From positions 2,108,001-2,172,000 of the forward strand of contig JASGHM010000002.1 of NCBI GenBank assembly GCA_047602365.1: a stretch of 64,000 nt of DNA, in the 5' to 3' direction. Position numbers and translations under genes: made by a program. Shown one piece after another: positions 1 to 8,606 of the stretch. The number at the start of each line of letters is the position of its first letter. Within the stretch, counting starts at the first letter, position 1. The DNA comes from Piscinibacter sp047602365 (lineage in GTDB: Bacteria; Pseudomonadota; Gammaproteobacteria; Burkholderiales; Burkholderiaceae_C). The notes beneath the pieces are model-generated. The model made no database searches. It was not told the DNA's origin and was given only the letters and a program-made list of their open reading frames with translations.

Positions 1-111
1 AAGATCGCGTTCTGGAAGACGCCGACCTCGAAGTGCAAGACGCAGAACGACCAGTGCGTGCCGTACCACAAGTGGGTGTCGGACTACATCGCCGTCCTCG
101 GCGGGCGCTGA
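1..111 (+). CDS. C-terminal end of a polyamine-type ABC substrate-binding protein (partial, 5' end outside window)
   Basis: Frame 1 is open from the first base to a TGA at 109-111 and gives the last 36 residues of a protein. The tail contains paired cysteines (SKCKTQNDQC) and a YHKW element, as at the C-terminus of periplasmic spermidine/putrescine-type binding proteins such as YdcS. The ATPase and two permeases that follow make it the binding component of the same importer. The family call rests mostly on this context because so little of the protein is present. Confidence 0.6.
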   Translation, partial: KIAFWKTPTSKCKTQNDQCVPYHKWVSDYIAVLGGR

Positions 112-130
112 GCGGCGGCACCTTGCTGAC

Positions 131-1162
131 ATGACCGCTGTCCGGCTGGCTGGCGTCTCCTGTGTGTTCGACGCCGGCGGCAAGCCGGTGCGCGCGGTCG
201 ATGGCGTCGACCTGGCGATCGAACGCGGTGAGTTCTTCACCCTGCTCGGGCCTTCGGGCTCGGGCAAGACGACCTGCCTGCGCATGATCGGCGGCTTCCA
301 GCTGCCGACCACCGGCCGCATCGAGATCGACGGCGAGGACGTCAGCCGCCGGCCGCCCTTCCAGCGGCCGGTGAACACGGTGTTCCAGGACTACGCGCTG
401 TTCCCGCACATGACGATCGCGGAGAACGTCGCCTACGCGCTGATGGTGCGTGGCGTCGACAAGGCCACGCGCCAACGCCGCGCCGGTGAACTGCTGGAAC
501 TGGTGCGCCTCCCCGGTGTCGGCGAACGGCGGCCGGCGCAGCTCTCCGGTGGCCAGCGCCAGCGTGTCGCGCTGGCCCGCGCGCTGGTCAGCGAGCCGAA
601 GGTGCTGCTGCTCGACGAGCCGCTGGGCGCGCTGGACCTGAAGCTGCGCGAGCAGATGCAGAGCGAGCTGAAGCGGCTGCAGCGCCAGCTCGGCATCAGC
701 TTCGTGTTCGTGACCCACGACCAGCACGAGGCGCTGTCGATGAGCGACCGCATCGGCATCTTCAACCAGGGCAGGCTCGAACAGGTCGCGGCACCTGCCG
801 AGCTGTACGGCCGGCCGCGCACACGCTTCGTCGCCGAGTTCGTCGGCTCGGCCAACGTGATGCACGGCGCGATCGCGCAGGCCCATGGCGGCGCCGCGGC
901 GGTGATGATCCGGCCCGAGCGGGTTCGGCTGGGCGAGGCCGCCGGCGCACGCGCCAGCGGCATCCTGGCGGAGGCGCAGTACTTCGGCGCCTTCTGGCGC
1001 CTGGCGGTGGAGGTCGAGGGTGGCGAACGGCTGATCGCCGACCTGCCGGTGGCGCTGCACGCCAGTGCGCCGGCACCTGGCAGCCGCCTGCAGCTGCACT
1101 GGGACGACGGGGCGGTGCATGTGATCGGTGAGCAAGCCGACAGCGGCGGAGCATCGGGGTGA
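131..1162 (+). CDS. Polyamine-type ABC transporter ATP-binding protein (PotA/YdcT-like)
   Basis: The 343-residue protein powers import of a polyamine-like cation across the inner membrane. Visible motifs are Walker A (GPSGSGKT, residues 40-47), the Q-loop glutamine in VFQDYALFP (about 86), the LSGGQ signature (138-142), Walker B with VLLLDEP (158-164) and the H-loop histidine (about 196). The last 110 residues match a TOBE regulatory domain, typical of the PotA/MalK class. It starts 20 bases after the binding-protein stop, and its TGA overlaps the GTG start of the first permease, so the genes are translationally coupled. The exact substrate cannot be read from the ATPase; putrescine is inferred from the dehydrogenase gene downstream. 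Confidence 0.9.
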   Translation: MTAVRLAGVSCVFDAGGKPVRAVDGVDLAIERGEFFTLLGPSGSGKTTCLRMIGGFQLPTTGRIEIDGEDVSRRPPFQRPVNTVFQDYALFPHMTIAENVAYALMVRGVDKATRQRRAGELLELVRLPGVGERRPAQLSGGQRQRVALARALVSEPKVLLLDEPLGALDLKLREQMQSELKRLQRQLGISFVFVTHDQHEALSMSDRIGIFNQGRLEQVAAPAELYGRPRTRFVAEFVGSANVMHGAIAQAHGGAAAVMIRPERVRLGEAAGARASGILAEAQYFGAFWRLAVEVEGGERLIADLPVALHASAPAPGSRLQLHWDDGAVHVIGEQADSGGASG

Positions 1163-2076
1163 ACCACTCGCTGGCCGACCGGCTCTCGGCGCTGCTGGTC
1201 ACGCGCCGTGGCCTGCTGCTGGCGCTGCTGCTGGCCCCGCCGCTGGCCTGGTTCGGTGTCGTCTACCTCGGCTCGCTGGCCAGCCTGCTGGCGCACGGCT
1301 TCTTCCGCCTCGACGACTTCTCCGGCCAGATCGTCTACGAGCTGGGCCTGTCCAACTTCCGCGAGATCTTCGCGCCGGCCAACCTCGACGTCGCGCTGCG
1401 CAGCATCGTGATGGCCATCGTGGTGACGCTGGCGAGCGCGGCGATCGCCTTCCCGATCGCCTTCTACATGGCGCGCCATGCGCGTGGCCGCGGCAAGGCG
1501 CTGATGTATGTCGCGGTGATGCTGCCGCTGTGGTCCAGCTACCTGGTGCGGCTGTACGCCTGGAAGCTGCTGCTGGCCAAGGAGGGCGCGATCTCCTGGG
1601 CGGCGCAGGCGCTGCACCTGCAGGGGCTGCTCGAACTGCTGCTGGCGGTGCCGGTGGTCGGCGGGCCGTCGCTGTCGTTCTCGCCGCTGGGCACCTTCGT
1701 CGTGTTCGTCTACATGTGGCTGCCGTTCATGATCCTGCCGATCCAGGCGGCGATCGAACGCATCCCGCCCTCACTGCTGGAGGCCTCGGGCGACCTCGGC
1801 GCCTCGCCGCGCCAGACCTTCCGCCAGGTGATCCTGCCGCTGGCGATGCCGGGCGTGGCCGCCGGCTCGATCTTCACCTTCTCGCTGACGCTGGGCGACT
1901 ACATCATCCCGCAGGTGATCGGCAACTCGACGCTGTACATCGGCCAGGTGGTCTACCGCCAGCAGGGCGTGGCCGGCAACCTGCCGTTCGCGGCGGCGTT
2001 CTCGCTGGTGCCCATCGTCGTGATCATGGCCTACCTGTGGTTCGCCAAGCGCCGGGGGGCCTTCGATGCGCTCTGA
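1159..2076 (+). CDS. ABC transporter permease, PotB/YdcU-like
   Basis: A 305-residue inner-membrane permease with about six hydrophobic segments and the cytoplasmic EAA loop (EASGDLGASPRQTF, about 208-221) that contacts the ATPase. Order and overlaps match the first permease of the E. coli ydcSTUV set. The GTG start at 1159 overlaps the ATPase stop by four bases. Its own 3' end (TGA 2074-2076) overlaps the predicted ATG of the second permease at 2066 by 11 bases. Confidence 0.88.
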   Translation: MNHSLADRLSALLVTRRGLLLALLLAPPLAWFGVVYLGSLASLLAHGFFRLDDFSGQIVYELGLSNFREIFAPANLDVALRSIVMAIVVTLASAAIAFPIAFYMARHARGRGKALMYVAVMLPLWSSYLVRLYAWKLLLAKEGAISWAAQALHLQGLLELLLAVPVVGGPSLSFSPLGTFVVFVYMWLPFMILPIQAAIERIPPSLLEASGDLGASPRQTFRQVILPLAMPGVAAGSIFTFSLTLGDYIIPQVIGNSTLYIGQVVYRQQGVAGNLPFAAAFSLVPIVVIMAYLWFAKRRGAFDAL

Positions 2077-2877
2077 GCGAACCACGCGGGCCCATCGCTG
2101 TCGCTGCGCCTGGCGGCCTGGGGCGGGCTGGCCTTCCTGCACGTGCCGCTGGCGCTGATCGTGCTGTACGCCTTCAGCGCCGAGGACAAGAGCTACGTCT
2201 TTCCGCCGCCGGCGCTGACCACGCAGTGGTTCGGCGTGGCGATGCAGCGCGACGACGTCTGGGCCGCGCTGACGCTGTCGGCCCAGGTGGCGGCGCTGGC
2301 CACCGCGATCGCCATCGTGCTGGGCACGCTGGCCGCCGGGGCGCTGGCGCGCACACGCTTCTTCGGCCGCGAGGCGGTCAACCTGCTGCTGATCCTGCCG
2401 ATCGCGCTGCCCGGCGTGCTGACCGGCATGGCGTTGCGCTCGGCCTACCACGCGATGGAGATCCCGTTCTCGTTCTGGACCATCGTGATCGGCCACGCCA
2501 CCTTCTGCGTCGTGGTGGTCTACAACAACGCGGTGGCGCGGCTGCGCCGGCTCAGCCCCTCGCTGATCGAGGCCTCGATGGACCTCGGCGCCAACGCCTT
2601 CCAGACGCTGCGCTACGTGGTGCTGCCGCAGCTCGGCTCGGCGCTGCTGGCCGGCGCGCTGCTGGCCTTCGCGCTGAGCTTCGACGAGGTCATCGTCACC
2701 ACCTTCACCGCCGGCCAGCAGACCACGCTGCCGATCTGGATGCTGCAGGAGCTGATCCGCCCGCGCCAGCGCCCGGTCACCAACGTCGTCGCCGTCGTCG
2801 TGATCGTGCTCACCTTCATTCCCATCGTCGCCGCCTACTGGCTGACCCGCGCCGACGAGGAGCCGCAGCGCCGCTGA
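2066..2877 (+). CDS. ABC transporter permease, PotC/YdcV-like (apparent frameshift near its start)
   Basis: Second permease of the importer, with about six hydrophobic segments and an EAA loop (EASMDLGANAFQTL). The open frame that carries the protein has no ATG, GTG or TTG before an internal GTG at 2143, which lies inside the first membrane helix. An ATG at 2066, overlapping the upstream stop, reads MRSERTTRA in another frame and would join the body if one base were added in the GGGCCC run at 2088-2093. The restored protein would be 270 residues, normal for PotC. I therefore annotate the restored gene; without repair only the product from 2143 (244 aa) would be made, lacking part of helix 1. 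Confidence 0.8.
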
Positions 2878-2923
2878 CGGCCCGCCCCCTTTAGCCTCCC
2901 TTTCCGCCCGCCGAGGAGACACC

Positions 2924-4370
2924 ATGGCCAACGCCACCATCGAATTCCCCACCGAACTGCTCATCGACCACCAGCGTGTGCGTGGCGAGGGCGCCGCCGA
3001 GCCCATCCTCAACCCGTCCACCGGCGAGCTGCTGTGCGAGGTGCGCGAGGCCTCGGCCGAGCAGCTCGCGCGCGCCACCTCGGCGGCGCAACGTGCCTTC
3101 GCCAGCTGGTCGCAGACCACGCCGGCCGAGCGCGCCGGCCTGCTGCTCAAGCTGGCCGACGCGGTCGAGCAGCGCGCCGAGGCGTTCGCCCGGCTCGAGT
3201 CGCTCAACTGCGGCAAGCCCTATGCACGCGCGCTGGGCGACGAGATCCCGGCGATCGCCGACTGCTTCCGCTACTTCGCCGGCGCGGCGCGCTGCATGAC
3301 CGGCTCGATCGCCGGCGAGTACCTGGCCGGCCACACCAGCATGATCCGCCGCGATCCCGGTAGGCGTGGTCGCCTCGATCGCGCCGTGGAACTACCCGCT
3401 GATGATGCTGGCCTGGAAGACCGCGCCGGCGCTGGCGGCCGGCAACACGGTGGTGCTGAAGCCCAGCGAGCAGACGCCGCTGACCGCGCTGCTGTTCGCG
3501 CAGGTCGCCGCCGAGATCCTGCCGCGCGGCGTGCTCAACGTGGTCTGCGGCCGCGGCGCCAGCGTCGGCCAGCCGCTGGTCGAGAGCCCGCATGTGCGCA
3601 TGGTCTCGCTGACCGGCGACGTGGCCACCGGCCGCAAGATCCTGCAGGCCGCCTCGGGCTCGCTGAAGCGCACCCACCTGGAGCTCGGCGGCAAGGCGCC
3701 GGTGATCGTCTTCGACGACGCCGACGTGGCCGCGGTGGTCGAGGGCGTGCGCACCTTCGGCTACTACAACGCCGGCCAGGACTGCACCGCCGCCTGCCGC
3801 ATCTACGCCGCGCCGAAGATCCACGACCGGCTGGTCGCCGACCTGAGCGGCGCGGTGTCCACGCTGAAGATGGGTACGCAGGACGAGGACGGCGTCGAGC
3901 TCGGCCCGCTGATCAGCGACCGCCAGCGCAACCGCGTGGCCAGCTTCGTCGAGCGGGCGCAGATGGCCGGGCACATGGAGATCGTCACCGGCGGCCGGCT
4001 GCGCCAGGGCGGCGGCTTCTTCTACGAGCCGACGGTGGTCGCCGGCGCGCGCCAGGACGACGAGATCGTGCAGCGCGAGGTGTTCGGCCCGGTCGTCTCG
4101 GTGACCCGCTTCCCCGACGAGGAGCAGGTGATCGCCTGGGCCAACGACAGCGAGTACGGCCTGGCGTCGAGCGTCTGGACGCAGGACATCGGCCGCGCGA
4201 TGCGCGTCGCCAAGCGGCTGCAGTACGGCTGCACCTGGATCAACACCCACTTCATGCTGGTCAACGAGATGCCGCACGGCGGGCTGAAGTCCTCCGGCTA
4301 CGGCAAGGACATGTCGATGTACGCGCTGGAGGACTACACGGTGGCGCGGCACGTGATGGTCAAGTTGTAA
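2924..4370 (+). CDS. patD: NAD-dependent aminobutyraldehyde-type aldehyde dehydrogenase, PatD/YdcW-like (frameshifted as read)
   Basis: ALDH-superfamily enzyme that would oxidise 4-aminobutyraldehyde (from putrescine) to 4-aminobutyrate. The N-terminal half (from 2924) and the C-terminal half (open from 3366) are in different frames; deleting one C from the CCC run at 3356-3358 joins them into a 481-residue protein of normal length, with the join reading RRDPVGVVASIAPWNYP. Catalytic glutamate (LELGGK) and cysteine (GQDCTAACR) are present, and YYNAGQDCTAACRIYA closely resembles E. coli PatD. The neighbouring polyamine importer supports the role. An RBS-like GAGGAG precedes the ATG. The betaine aldehyde branch of the family is the main alternative. 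Confidence 0.82.
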
Positions 4371-4431
4371 GCGCCGGTGTGGGGGCGGCCGGCTAAAATC
4401 GCGCCCTTCTGTCCGAGCCCCCGCCCGCGCC

Positions 4432-4635
4432 ATGCCGCTGTTCTGGAAACCCTACACCTCCGACGTCACCAGCTTCATCGAGCAGCTCAAGGCCGCGCGC
4501 CCGACGCTCGAGCAGGAGCAGCAGGCCGGCCGCGCGCTGCTGTGGGACAAGCGGGTCGACCGCGACGCCCAGGCCGAGTACAGCGACGCACGCGTGCCGC
4601 AGCAGCCCTACGTCTACCAGACCAAGGGCCAGTGA
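4432..4635 (+). CDS. DUF3460 family small protein
   Basis: A 67-residue acidic/basic soluble protein (starts MPLFWKPYTSDVTSFIEQL) that matches the betaproteobacterial DUF3460 family in length and in the LEQEQQAGRALLWDK core. Function is unknown. The last four bases overlap the GTG start of scpA, so the two are coupled; this pairing is what I recall from related genomes. An AT-richer TAAAAT at 4394-4399, 33 bases before the ATG, is a possible -10 element. Confidence 0.8.
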   Translation: MPLFWKPYTSDVTSFIEQLKAARPTLEQEQQAGRALLWDKRVDRDAQAEYSDARVPQQPYVYQTKGQ

Positions 4636-5498
4636 GCGATTCCGCGCTGGCACCGGAGGTGCCGGAGATCCCGCCGCCGACACCCGATGCGCAGGCCCTG
4701 CCGCCGGCGGTGGTCGACAGCGTCGCAGTGGCCCGCCTGTACGGCGAGCCGCTGTTCGCGATGCCGACCGACCTGTACATCCCGCCGGATGCGCTGGAGG
4801 TCTTCCTCGAGGCCTTCGAAGGCCCGCTCGATCTGCTGCTCTACCTGATCCGCAAGCAGAACTTCAACATCCTCGACATCCCGCTGGCCGACGTGACACG
4901 CCAGTACCTCGCCTACGTCGACCAGATCCGCAAGACCAACCTCGAACTGGCCAGCGAGTACCTGCTGATGGCGGCGATGCTGATCGAGATCAAGTCGCGC
5001 ATGCTGCTGCCGCCGAAGAAGTCGGAAGACGGCAAGGAGCCGGAAGATCCGCGGGCCGAGCTGGTGCGCCGGCTGATCGAGTACGAGCAGATGAAGCTGG
5101 CCGCCGCCCGCCTCGACGCGCTGCCGCTGCTCGGCCGCGACTTCCTGCGCGCGCAGGTGACCATCGAGCAGTCGCTGGCGCCGCGCTTCCCCGACGTTGC
5201 CGCCGACGAGCTTCGCGCTGCCTGGGCCGACATCCTGCGCCGCGCCCGGCTGAACCAGCACCACACCATCACGCGCGAGCAGCTCAGCGTGCGCGAGCAC
5301 ATGAGCATCGTACTGCGCCGCCTGCAGGGCCGGCGCTTCGCGCTGTTCGAGGACCTGTTCGACACCACCCGCGGCCCGCAGGTGATGGTGGTCACCTTCA
5401 TCGCGATGCTCGAGCTGGCGCGCGAACGCCTGCTCGAGATCACCCAGGCCGAGGCCTTCGCGCCGATCTACGTTCGTCTCGCTTACGAACCTGCCTGA
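4632..5498 (+). CDS. scpA: Segregation and condensation protein A (kleisin)
   Basis: ScpA bridges the SMC (or MksB) heads together with ScpB and helps condense and segregate the chromosome. After a proline-rich N-terminal extension of about 45 residues, the diagnostic kleisin N-domain begins (FEGPLDLLLYLIRKQNFNILD), and a winged-helix C-domain ends the 288-residue protein (VVTFIAMLELARERLL). GTG at 4632 was chosen because it overlaps the DUF3460 stop by four bases and stays in frame; the frame also continues further upstream without family similarity. No scpB is present in the window. Confidence 0.9.
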   Translation: MSDSALAPEVPEIPPPTPDAQALPPAVVDSVAVARLYGEPLFAMPTDLYIPPDALEVFLEAFEGPLDLLLYLIRKQNFNILDIPLADVTRQYLAYVDQIRKTNLELASEYLLMAAMLIEIKSRMLLPPKKSEDGKEPEDPRAELVRRLIEYEQMKLAAARLDALPLLGRDFLRAQVTIEQSLAPRFPDVAADELRAAWADILRRARLNQHHTITREQLSVREHMSIVLRRLQGRRFALFEDLFDTTRGPQVMVVTFIAMLELARERLLEITQAEAFAPIYVRLAYEPA

Positions 5499-5509
5499 AT
5501 GGGGCACCC

Positions 5510-5529
5510 GGCGCCGGGGTACCGGCGCC
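5510..5529. terminator. Perfect hairpin after scpA
   Basis: GGCGCCGG at 5510-5517 and CCGGCGCC at 5522-5529 form an 8-bp stem with a GGTA loop, 11 bases after the scpA stop and between converging genes. A second inverted repeat (TCGTCGGGC 5548-5556, GCCCGACGA 5572-5580) follows. Neither has a clear T-tract, so terminator function is inferred from position. Confidence 0.5.
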
Positions 5530-5547
5530 ACCCGCCGGGCGGGTTGC

Positions 5548-5580
5548 TCGTCGGGCTTGGGGCGGCCCGGCGCCCGACGA
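5548..5580. terminator. 9-bp inverted repeat between scpA and the convergent kinase gene
   Basis: Arms TCGTCGGGC (5548-5556) and GCCCGACGA (5572-5580) are perfect complements around a 15-base loop. The element ends 12 bases before the stop of the convergent histidine kinase gene, so it could serve either strand. Confidence 0.4.
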
Positions 5581-5591
5581 GTCGTCCCGCG

Positions 5592-7436
5592 TCAGAGCGG
5601 CTTGACGTTCAGCTTGAAGGCGATCATCGCGCGCAGCTTGTTCGGCACCACCGGCTTGAGCAGCAGGTGGAAGTTCTTCTCCTGCGCTTCCTTGTCGAGC
5701 GAGCTCATCGTGCTGCCGGTGACGACGATCGCCGGCACGGCGGCGCCGAAGCGCTCGCGCAGCGCGACGATCGCGTCGACACCGTTGCGGCCCTGCTCGA
5801 GCCGGTAGTCGACGATCAGCAGGTCGGGCCGCACGCGGGCCGGGTCGCTGGCGGCGGCCCAGGCGCTGCTCTCGGCGACGCTGTCGAACGCGGCGATCTG
5901 CGCGCCCCAGCCCTGCAGCAGCACCTCCAGGCCGCTGCGCACCGCCGGCTCGTCCTCGACGATGACGACCAGCCGGCCGGCCAGCGTCAGGCCCAGCGGC
6001 CCCTTGCTCGACGGCACGGCGACCTGTGGCGCCGGCTTGACGCCGGCCGGCAGCTCCAGCGTGAACACCGTGCCGCGCCCGGCCTGCGAGCGCAGCGTGA
6101 TCGGCGCGCCCATCAGGTCGGCCAGCCGCTTGACGATCGCCAGGCCCAGACCCAGGCCCTTGCGCTGGTGCGCTGCCACCGCCGGCGTGTTGGGCACCTG
6201 GTAGAACTCCTCGAAGACCTTGGCCTGCTCTTCCTCGCGGATGCCCAGGCCGGAGTCCCAGACCTGCAGGATCACGCTGTTGCCGCGCGAACGGGCGGCG
6301 ACCAGCACGCCGCCGTCGTTGCTGTAGCGGATCGCGTTGCTGACCAGGTTGCGCAGGATGCGCTCGACCAGCAGCGGATCGGCGTGCACCACGCGGTGCC
6401 CGCCGCGCAGGTTCAGCGCCAGGCCCTTCTCGAACGCGGTCGGCTCGAAGTGCAGGCGCAGCTTGCGCAGGATGTCGTCGACCTCGAAGGACTGCGGCCG
6501 CACCTCGACGCCGCCGGCATCGATGCGCGTGATGTCGAGCAGTTCGGAGAACAGGCCCTCGAGCGCGTCGACCGAGGCGTTGATGCTGTTGACGAGATGG
6601 GCCACCTCCGGCTGCTCGTGGGTACGCTGGCGCAGCGCCTCGGCGAACAGGCCCATCGCGTGCAGCGGCTGGCGCAGGTCGTGGCTGGCGGCGGTGAAGA
6701 ACTGCGTCTTCGCGCGGTTGGCCACCTCGGCCTCCTGGCGCGCGGCCTCGGCGATGCCCTTCTCGACCCGTAGCTGGTCGAGCAGGTCGTCGGCGCGCAG
6801 CTTCAGATCCATCACGCGCTGCAGCGTCTGGCGGTAGTTGCGCGCAAGCACGGTGGTCAGCGTGATGATGATCAGCAGCATGGCGGCCAGGCGGACGCCA
6901 TGCTCGTCGCCACCGGTGGCGATGCGCACGATCAGCGGCGCGAAGCACAGCGTCGCGTAGGCGAGGAACATGCGCGGCTGGTTGGCCAGCACCGGCACCG
7001 CGGCGATGCAGAAGGTGTAGATGACCAGGATCAGCCCGGTCTGCTGGATGCCCAGGCCGCGGGTGAAGAACAGCCAGCCCGACAAGCCCCAGGCGCCGGC
7101 CGAGCACAGCGTCAGCACGTTCCACCACAGCCGCCAGCGCGCCCAGTCCATCGTGCCTTCGTGGCGCCGCACCGCGGCCTGGAAGCGACGCGCCAGCACG
7201 ACGCGCACCACCCAGAGTGCGACGAACAGCAGCATCCACGGCAGCATCACGGCCAGCGACAGGCTGCCCCAGAACAGCGTCATCAGGATGCCGAAACCGG
7301 CCACCAGGCCGAGCAGCGTGGCCGGCGTGTAGGCGTAGGCGGCCAGCGTCTCCTCGCCGAGCACCGAGTGGCGCGTCGCCGGCACGGCGTCGGCCGCCGG
7401 CGCCGCGACGCCGCTCAGCGGGTCGGGCTGCGCCAT
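5592..7436 (-). CDS. Membrane-bound hybrid histidine kinase with C-terminal receiver
   Basis: 614 residues. About six hydrophobic segments lie between residues 40 and 200 with no large periplasmic loop, followed by a coiled stretch, a HisKA box (ASHDLRQPLHAMGLF, phosphoacceptor His252), an HATPase_c domain (N-box NLVSNAIRY, G-boxes DSGLGI and GLGLGL) and a receiver domain from about 487 with the aspartate in LLIVDYRLEQG. The layout resembles the sensor kinases paired with short LuxR-type regulators in Burkholderiales. It overlaps the regulator gene upstream by 22 bases, so the two are a pair. The stimulus is unknown; few-loop membrane sensors often detect membrane state or small hydrophobic signals. 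Confidence 0.88.
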   Translation of the reverse strand: MAQPDPLSGVAAPAADAVPATRHSVLGEETLAAYAYTPATLLGLVAGFGILMTLFWGSLSLAVMLPWMLLFVALWVVRVVLARRFQAAVRRHEGTMDWARWRLWWNVLTLCSAGAWGLSGWLFFTRGLGIQQTGLILVIYTFCIAAVPVLANQPRMFLAYATLCFAPLIVRIATGGDEHGVRLAAMLLIIITLTTVLARNYRQTLQRVMDLKLRADDLLDQLRVEKGIAEAARQEAEVANRAKTQFFTAASHDLRQPLHAMGLFAEALRQRTHEQPEVAHLVNSINASVDALEGLFSELLDITRIDAGGVEVRPQSFEVDDILRKLRLHFEPTAFEKGLALNLRGGHRVVHADPLLVERILRNLVSNAIRYSNDGGVLVAARSRGNSVILQVWDSGLGIREEEQAKVFEEFYQVPNTPAVAAHQRKGLGLGLAIVKRLADLMGAPITLRSQAGRGTVFTLELPAGVKPAPQVAVPSSKGPLGLTLAGRLVVIVEDEPAVRSGLEVLLQGWGAQIAAFDSVAESSAWAAASDPARVRPDLLIVDYRLEQGRNGVDAIVALRERFGAAVPAIVVTGSTMSSLDKEAQEKNFHLLLKPVVPNKLRAMIAFKLNVKPL

Positions 7437-8143
7437 GCGTTGATGCCGCCCTTCTGATTCATCTGGCTGACCGCCAGTACGGCCTGCGTGCGCGAGCTGA
7501 CGTTGAGCGCGCGCAGCACGGCGGCCACATGGTCCTTCACCGTCTCGACCGACAGGTTGAGGTCACGCGCGATCAGCTTGTTCGGCTTGCCCTGCAGCAG
7601 CAGCGCCAGCACGTCGGTCTGCCGCGGCGTCAGGCCGAGCTTCTCGAGCGGCGGCTGGGTCTGCACCTCGCCAGCCTCGGCCTGCTCGCGCACCACGCGC
7701 AGCGCATTCGCCGCGCCCTCGCCGCCGGCGCCGGCCGGCGCGGCGTCCGAGCCCATGCTCATCGGCGGCACGTAGATGCCGCCGGACATCACCACGTTGA
7801 GCGCCTCGAACAGCGCCTCGTTGCTGGAGCGCTTGGGCACGAAGCCCATCGCACCGAGGTCGACCGCGTGGATCACGTCGCTGCTGCGGTCGGAGGCCGA
7901 CACCACCACCACCGGCAGCGCCGGATACTGGGCGCGGAACTCGGCCAGCACGTCGAAGCCGTGGGCGTCGCCGAGCGCGAGGTCGAGCAGCACCAGGTCG
8001 AAGTCGGAGGCCGCCTGCAGCGCCTCGCGACCTTCCTTCGCACTGCCGGCGCCGACCACGGTGACATGGTCGCCCAGACCCTGGATCACGGTCTGCAAGG
8101 CCGAGAGGATCAGCGGGTGGTCGTCGATCAGCAGCACCTTCAT
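7415..8143 (-). CDS. LuxR/NarL-type response regulator
   Basis: 242 residues: receiver domain (acidic pair DD at 7-8, phosphoacceptor Asp54 in VLLDLALGD, Lys in VPKRSS) followed by a linker of about 40 residues and a LuxR-type HTH (LTPRQTDVLALLLQGKPNKLIARDL). It would bind DNA once phosphorylated by the downstream hybrid kinase, whose start lies inside this gene. It begins 10 bases after the MaoC stop, so parA-maoC-RR-HK may be one transcript. Target genes are not evident. Confidence 0.88.
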   Translation of the reverse strand: MKVLLIDDHPLILSALQTVIQGLGDHVTVVGAGSAKEGREALQAASDFDLVLLDLALGDAHGFDVLAEFRAQYPALPVVVVSASDRSSDVIHAVDLGAMGFVPKRSSNEALFEALNVVMSGGIYVPPMSMGSDAAPAGAGGEGAANALRVVREQAEAGEVQTQPPLEKLGLTPRQTDVLALLLQGKPNKLIARDLNLSVETVKDHVAAVLRALNVSSRTQAVLAVSQMNQKGGINAWRSPTR

Positions 8144-8153
8144 CGCGGCCTCC

Positions 8154-8606
8154 TCAGACGTAGCGGCGTGACAGCGACTCGGCCACGCAGACCGGCTTGG
8201 CCGAGCCTTCGCGTTCCATCGTCACTTCCATCGTGATCTGCGCGCCGCCCTCGATGGCCTCGAACGCGGCCAGCTTGAACACGCCGCGCAGGCGGCTGCC
8301 CACGGGCACCGGTGCCGGGAAGCGCACCTTGTTGAGCCCGTAGTTGACGCCCATGCGCACACCCCCGAGCGCGATCGCCGAGTCGGCCATCAGCGGCAGC
8401 AGCGACAGCGTCAGGAAGCCGTGCGCGATCGTCGTGCCGAACGGCCCGGCCGCGGCGCGCACCGGATCGACGTGGATCCACTGCAGGTCGCCGGTGGCAC
8501 GCGCGAACTCGTCGATGCGCTCCTGGGTGATGGTGATCCACTCGCTCGTGCCGACCACCTGGCCGAGCTGCGCGCCGAACTCTTCCAGCGACGAGAACGT
8601 CCTCAT
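8154..8606 (-). CDS. MaoC-like (R)-specific enoyl hydratase domain protein
   Basis: 150-residue hot-dog-fold protein with the hydratase motif around the catalytic Asp and His (ATGDLQWIHVDP) and the downstream GTTIAHGFLTLSLLP segment. Such proteins hydrate enoyl-CoA or act in polyhydroxyalkanoate and fatty-acid pathways; the substrate cannot be assigned. The ATG at 8606 overlaps the ParA stop in an ATGA, indicating coupling. Length is normal for single-domain MaoC proteins. Confidence 0.82.
   Translation of the reverse strand: MRTFSSLEEFGAQLGQVVGTSEWITITQERIDEFARATGDLQWIHVDPVRAAAGPFGTTIAHGFLTLSLLPLMADSAIALGGVRMGVNYGLNKVRFPAPVPVGSRLRGVFKLAAFEAIEGGAQITMEVTMEREGSAKPVCVAESLSRRYV

Noticed and set aside
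5499..5591. Small gene between scpA and the histidine kinase
   Set aside because: Only hairpins are present; no frame of useful length with a start exists in this 93-base convergent gap.
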